Below are positions 59,158-64,000 of a stretch of DNA of 64,000 bases, piece after piece. The notes under the pieces are model-generated. The model did not search any database and had not been told where the DNA came from. It worked only from the letters and a program-made list of their open reading frames with translations. The number at the start of each line of letters is the position of its first letter. The first letter of the stretch is position 1. The DNA comes from Armigeres subalbatus (Eukaryota; Arthropoda; Insecta; Diptera; Culicidae). The DNA is taken from contig NC_085140.1 of NCBI RefSeq assembly GCF_024139115.2, forward strand, positions 463,295,506-463,359,505. The letters run 5' to 3'. A program made the translations under genes and the position numbers.

Positions 59158-60516
59158 CAACTAACATTTAATGTCAATGTAAATGTTATTTCAACTCGTC
59201 TATACCTAAGCTGAATATGTGTATACATATGATCAAGAACTTCTATTCAATGCTTTACCAGCAAATCTGGCGAATCTATTCAGCTGTTTTGACGTGTCTG
59301 CACAACTACTTTACAGCATGTTACACAGTTTTTCTCAATCTTTACTAAACCATTTAGTAATATAATTCGCTTCAATGGGCTTATTCAGATTTTTTAATCT
59401 GTTAAATAAGTTTTATTTATTTTATTTTTTAGCCACTGAATTCAATTTGATTAAATATTATTTGAGAATAAATTTCGGAGTTTATTCAATGTTTTTTTTT
59501 GTGAAAACTCAAATATCGATTTTTTGCTACCTAGATTCGAACTCCTGATCTCCTGATTCAATGGCCACTGCTCTGTCATCACCGTCACTTTGCCATATGT
59601 AAATAACAAAGAAAATTATGGATGTGCTTTCGCATACCCTATAGGGTTGTTTTACTAACGCTATTTTCAGATTCATGCTGTATAAACGTTAGAAAGAGGC
59701 CTACATGCTTCTTTCAGCACATAAGCTTAAAATTATGCTTTCAGCATTATTTCAACCATTATTCAAACATCTATCAGCATGTTCTGTTGGCTAACTTTTA
59801 TCCATCATCAATCGCTGAAATTGTTTTAAGGCAACATTTTCTCGACCTGTATAGATGCTACTTTCTGCTAATCGTTTAACAGAGCCGTTAACAGAAATAT
59901 CGCTTCTAAATGGCTTGTTTTCTTGCTATCTGCTAGCATTAATGACAGCGCTTTGTCAGTTGTTATAAGAGCATGAATATCTTTGCAGCTACAGAAATCA
60001 ATGCTCATACACAGCTCCGGCAACAAAAATCAAATGTAAACATAGCGGTTTTGACGTTCCATACTGATATGCTATTATTAAAGACAGTATAAGGTTTACT
60101 TAAACGTTGTGTAATCTTCAAAGGTACAGAAGTTGCCTAAAAGCTTCGTTAGTTCATTTATAGCGCCATTACGCTTATTGTTAGGTCTATAACAACAGCA
60201 AAAACGTTTTCATTGTGAATGCTACTCACCGTAATATGGGAAGTTGCTAACAACACTCAGTTACATACATGAGCTCTTAACCGATAAGCTTTGTTCTAAT
60301 TCAGACAGAGCTGTTTTATGACTATATAAGCTGCATAAACGATAAAAGATTAAATATATTCGCACACTGACTAGCTGATAGATATTTGGGTAATAGTCGA
60401 GTTGAAGTTTGGGATTTTGCGGAGGCTTTTCTTTTATTCAGCATTGGCTGCTTTTATTCAAATATTATACAGCCAAAGACTAGAAGCTGAACTTTAGCAC
60501 CAAAAATGTTAGTTGG
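59158..60516. mobile_element. TA-type DNA element, copy 2 (1359 bp)
   Basis: It is the same family and orientation as 45577-46975: it starts CAACTAACATTTAATGTCAA and ends AAAAATGTTAGTTGG. The interior matches in order with many small indels, including the tRNA-like stretch (AGATTCGAACTCCTGATCTC at 59532-59551). The outer C and the flanking TA are not intact, so this copy is older or its ends have mutated. It separates the L1 endonuclease region from the RT region. Confidence 0.8.
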
Positions 60517-60519
60517 TGG

Positions 60520-61498
60520 CTCTCCCCAGGCGCGTTTCGTTGATACGCATAAACGCGTGGGTAAAGTCCTTTGAAGCGCCAACATTTCACCTTTAAGACG
60601 GTTTGGTGTCAGCATTTCGGGATGTGGTAATATCCGTCGTACGCTACCGTAGTTGCGCATAGAGACGCTGGTGCGCATCGTGAAATTCGTCGAAAACGGC
60701 TCAAGATTTCCACTTAACAACGATTTGATTTTAGGATTAGCGTACGACAGCCATCATTCCATCCACGATCCGTAGTTCTACGTTGCCGAGTCCAATATTG
60801 CCACTTATAATGGAACTCGGCGTTTCTTCGGTTAGAAGATCGGACGAAACCCAGAAACCGCGCCCGGGTTCGTGTCCCAGTGGGGGTAGACAGAGTCACC
60901 GTCAGCGCTTTAGTCTGTGAAGCAACAGACGTGCGTGTGCAGACTGCAGCTTGTTCCGTAACCGGCGCTTACTACATGCGGTCAGTCGGATGCGCATTTC
61001 GATTGACGTACGTGAACCCGGGATCACGCGGACATAGCTTTTCCCACGCGTCATGCAGCTCGGTTGTTGGACGGCTGTTTTAGGACGGCTTGTGATTGGC
61101 TGGACGAGTCGCAAGCTCATAGCACACAGTTGAAATCACCAGCGAGGATGACGTTGGCGGTGGGGAGACGGAGGTAGTAGGCGGTGCCGTTGAAAATCTT
61201 CTCTAGCAGCGCGCTGTGCAGTGCCGGAGGGAGCGTAAATATTGCAATGTCGTCGTGCACTCTCAGCGCAATCAGCCGGCTATCCAGGCTTTTCTCGACA
61301 TGATTGACCTGGATATGCTCCTTCATTGCAACAGCGGTGCCTCTCCTCGTGTGGTCCACATTTGCGAAAACGACATAGCCTGGCAAGGAAAGCTGTTCGT
61401 TCTCGACTTCCTGCAGGCAGACGATAGGCGTTGAGTTTCGTGGGGTTCGTGATCGTGGCGATGTTTATCGAAGCGAGGTTGTACGACGTGAGAGCCAT
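60520..61498 (-). pseudogene. L1-clade ORF2 endonuclease domain, broken
   Basis: It starts at the ATG at 61498: MALTSYNLASINIATITNPT. A frameshift leads to LPGYVVFANVDHTRRGTAVA, MKEHIQVNHVEKSLDSRLIA and VILAGDFNCVL (about 61150-61120), the GDFN catalytic block. The region 60520-60900 continues in other frames (GFVRSSNRRNAEFHYKW, RTTDRGWNDGCRTLILKSNR) up to the junction with the inserted element. The motifs and order fit the apurinic-type endonuclease at the N-terminus of L1 ORF2. Confidence 0.7.
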
Positions 61499-62017
61499 TT
61501 ATGGGAGAGAATCCACGTCCTGCTCGTCGTCACCATCATCGTATCGCTGCTTTTTGCCGGGCGGCGCCCTCGGCTTCGTCCGCTTCTTGACGTTGTTGAG
61601 TCGTCTGTCTCGAAGCCGGCGGTTCGGCTCTGGGAACGAGTCGCATTTGCATGCTTTTTAAAAGGTCAACCAAAGCCACCTCGGCGTGTTGTGGTTGTGT
61701 GCGTAACGATGCCGACGATGAGCTGCGCGTTTTCTTTTGCAGCGGATGGGAGACACCGTTCGTACGATGCTTAGCAGGCTGACTTGCTGCTTGGGTTTTC
61801 GACCCAAGGCGTTTAGACTCACCGGCTTCGGCAGCTCGGAAAGGCCTCCAACGATGTTGGTGCTGGGCAATGGTGCCTGATCAACTGGTTTAGCTATCGG
61901 GGGTTTCGCTCCGCTCGTCTTCTTCGGCGCCTGTCGTGGCTCAGCTTGCTTCGTCACGTTGGTGTAGCTTTTTTGGACTAGCAGTTTCTTGTTTTGTACA
62001 CAAAAAATGCCAGTGTG

Positions 62018-63823
62018 CAGGGTGGCCACTGAAATTTGATTTTCAAATTCCCGGTTTTTCCCGCTTTTCCCGATAAATTTTGGCAAATTTTCCCGGTTTT
62101 TATTTAACTTGAAAACAAACAGGGTAAGAATTTTGGAACTTTAACTAGGTGTTTTATTTCCTTACCAAATCGGAAGTCTTTGAAATAGTTACATTAAATG
62201 ACTAAAAACGTGCTATGCAAAATGCTTTAATCAGCAGACATACTGAAATTGTGCGCTAATAAATCCACATGTAAACAAAACATACGGCTCGATTGCGTTT
62301 TGAAGTTTATTTTTAGCGAAATCATTTTTCGGCGAGTGAGCAAAGCGATGCGATTCTATCCGAGAAACTCAAGCGCGATGCTCTCCCTACAAAATCGCAA
62401 GCGAGTTGGCTCGTGCATGAAGCCTCGACGATTTCTGTTTTTTAGTTTGGTTGCTGATCTAGATTGTCGTTGTCTGACAGTTGATAAATAAATGCAACTT
62501 CACATCGTTGAACCTGATCTAATGCAATGCGTATAAAGCATACACTGCTAAAAAAGTTTACACACAAAAGACTTTGAAGTATGCTCTTTTGACTATAAAG
62601 TATTCAATTATGACTTCAAAGTACGCTCTTTCGTGGGAGAATGGGACTACACATAAAAAGGAATAAATATTATGCACAATTATGACTATCTTTTATTCAC
62701 AAATGATTAACATTTATGCATAAAAACAGGAAAAGTGTGTATTGCCGGTTTCACCAATTTAAAGAGTTATGTGTAGATTGTGATTTGCCCGCTTCTTTTT
62801 CTCACAATCACTCTCATTTCGAGTTGATCGATTTTTGTTACTGAAATTTACCCAATTATAACCCATTACTCGTTAGTCACATGTAAGCGTGTACCCTGAA
62901 TCGATTCGCACCATGATTTGACGTCTATTTGTTTTCAGATTGCGCACTCACACTCAAATATTATACACGGAAAATCAAACTTTTTTGAGTGTATTGAGTG
63001 TGAGAAAAAGATGACTGTGAGAAAAAAAATCTCGCAGAACTCTTATAAAGTGCAAAAAGCGCAATAAAACTTATCCTTTTTATGCATCAAATATTACTCC
63101 TTTTGTGGGTAGTCTCATTCTCCCACAAAAGAGTGTATTTGTGCCCAAAAGAGCATACTTTCAGCTGTGCGTGTACTGCTTTGTGATTTATGTGTAAAAA
63201 TGTAATTATTTTTTATTACTGGGGACATACTCGCTCAAAAAATAAAATTTCTATAGAAGGCCTTGTGTGTTTATTTCTGTACGCAAAAAAAAATCTCGCT
63301 TATTTTCGAGCATTTGTCCTGAATCGATTTGCTCACGCCAATTGCATTCGTCAAAAAATCCTGTCCCATTGTTTCCTAATGCAAATTAGCCAAATCGAAC
63401 ATAACCTTCATAACCTTCTACTATATTAGGTAAGTTGTGGAAAAATATTAAACTGAAGATATTTCACTCTTCAAAACATTATAGACAAAATCACGAACTA
63501 TCAAAAAATTACCATTTTTCACTCGAAATTGATATCAAAATGATCTAATGACAACACAAACTGGATTCAGAAAAAAGACTTACTTAATTTTTGTACCTCA
63601 CACACACCATGTACTTGAGTAATAAACAATAAACAGTAAATATTTCCCTAATCAACTTTATAAAAACTTTTTGAATTGAAGAATTTTGAATTTAAATTGA
63701 CGAAATTTTGTTTTTCCCGGTACAGGTCCTGAATTCCCGGTTTTCCCGCTTTTTTTCCCGGTGACTTCAATTTCCCGTTTTTTTCCCGCTTTTCCCGTTT
63801 TTCCCGGTTCGGTGGCCACCCTG
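62018..63823. mobile_element. 1806-bp hAT-like element with AGTGTG duplication
   Basis: The inverted ends are CAGGGTGGCCACTGAAATTT and TTCGGTGGCCACCCTG. AGTGTG is duplicated at 62012-62017 and 63824-63829. Subterminal arrays of TTTTCCCGG/TTTTTCCCGC words face each other (62040-62100 and 63715-63806). No transposase ORF is present. CAGGG termini suggest hAT, although hAT duplications are usually 8 bp and only 6 match here. A second palindromic element lies within it. Confidence 0.75.
62556..63180. repeat. Palindromic repeat nested in the hAT-like element
   Basis: Paired words: AAGTATGCTCTTTT with AAAAGAGCATACTTT; CTCTTTCGTGGGAGAATGGG with TCTCATTCTCCCACAAAAGA; ACATAAAAAGGAATAAATAT with ATCCTTTTTATGCATCAAAT. 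The arms span about 62556-62700 and 63055-63180. The interior has CTCACAATCACTCTCATT facing TGTGAGAAAAAGATGACTGT. It is non-coding and probably a foldback MITE. Confidence 0.6.
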
Positions 63824-64000
63824 AGTGTGGGTCTGCTCTTTGCAGTGTTTGCAAGAGGCAATCTGACCTTTGTAGTGGATACACGCTTGCTGGCCATCAA
63901 TCGTAACCCACGAATCGATATTTCGTTTGATCAGCATACGAGCCGACCAGATACCGAGCGGAATCCCACCGAACTCGAACCTATCACCCCACGTCAATTC

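Larger units (their letters stand above)
61499..63997 (-). pseudogene. L1-clade ORF1, split within a CCHC knuckle by a hAT-like element
   Basis: The upstream part (63997-63824) reads RFEFGGIPLGIWSARMLIKR, then ACIHYKGQIASC and KHCKEQT. The downstream part (62017-61658) reads HTGIFCVQNKKL, LVQKSYTNVTKQAEPRQAPK and a Pro/Lys-rich tail. The element at 62018-63823 lies between them. Without it the residues form a C-x2-C-x4-H-x4-C zinc knuckle, the RNA-binding motif of LINE ORF1 proteins. A frameshift near 61660 precedes the final basic segment, which stops at 61499. Confidence 0.75.
56962..64000 (-). mobile_element. L1-clade LINE with two later insertions, 5' end outside window
   Basis: The minus-strand order is ORF1 (64000 down to 61499), endonuclease (from 61498), RT (to about 57560), a C-terminal Cys-rich tail (57436-57128) and a 3' end near a T9 run at 56965-56973, which reads as poly-A on the element strand. 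ORF1 stop TAA (61499-61501) directly precedes the ORF2 ATG (61496-61498). It is interrupted by a TA-type element (59158-60516) and a hAT-like element (62018-63823). Frameshifts are frequent. Confidence 0.8.

Overview
The window looks like chromosomal DNA of a culicine mosquito, most likely Aedes. It is AT-rich, gene-poor and packed with nested transposable elements: R1-, RTE- and L1-clade LINEs, BEL/Pao and Ty3/gypsy remnants, tRNA-derived SINEs and many MITEs. It has introns, canonical splice sites and (CA)n arrays, and no prokaryotic organisation. The species call is inference from repeat style, not from a database match.

Two host genes are visible. At the left edge, minus strand, is one large coding exon (1-837) of a transcription-factor-like protein with a poly-Ala tract, a glutamine-rich helix and an acidic tail. 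It is best read as the N-terminal part of a spalt-like (SALL) zinc-finger gene whose fingers lie outside the window. At 53.9-56.1 kb, plus strand, is a complete Nmnat gene (nicotinamide mononucleotide adenylyltransferase) with five coding exons. Its last exon has two alternative 3' splice sites, giving predicted proteins of 259 and 466 residues.

Layout: 1-0.84 kb spalt-like exon; 0.84-15 kb intron or intergenic DNA with scattered MITEs; 15.1-21 kb a dense block of inverted-repeat elements (a SINE with a 24-bp target duplication, a 1.68-kb Tc1-type foldback element, and others); 22-38.5 kb broken retroelements (gypsy integrase tail, BEL/Pao pieces, RTE pieces, an R1 piece) with MITEs between and inside them; 39.3-48.1 kb a (CA)n array split by two head-to-tail R1-clade LINEs; 49.7-53.3 kb a nearly full-length but broken RTE LINE; 53.9-56.6 kb Nmnat; 57-64 kb an L1-clade LINE on the minus strand, interrupted by a TA-flanked DNA element and a hAT-like element.

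Nearly all coding sequence outside the two host genes is dead retroelement. Several insertions leave exact target-site duplications, and removing one copy restores the host reading frame (TTAA in the RTE, TA in R1, AGTGTG in the L1 ORF1 zinc knuckle). The window therefore preserves a readable order of insertion. I did not find a convincing new multi-gene system. The most notable items are the nested, frame-restoring insertions, the CA-array-targeted R1 pair, the 1.4-kb element family with a tRNA-like module, the long near-perfect hairpins, and the conserved-looking alternative end of Nmnat.
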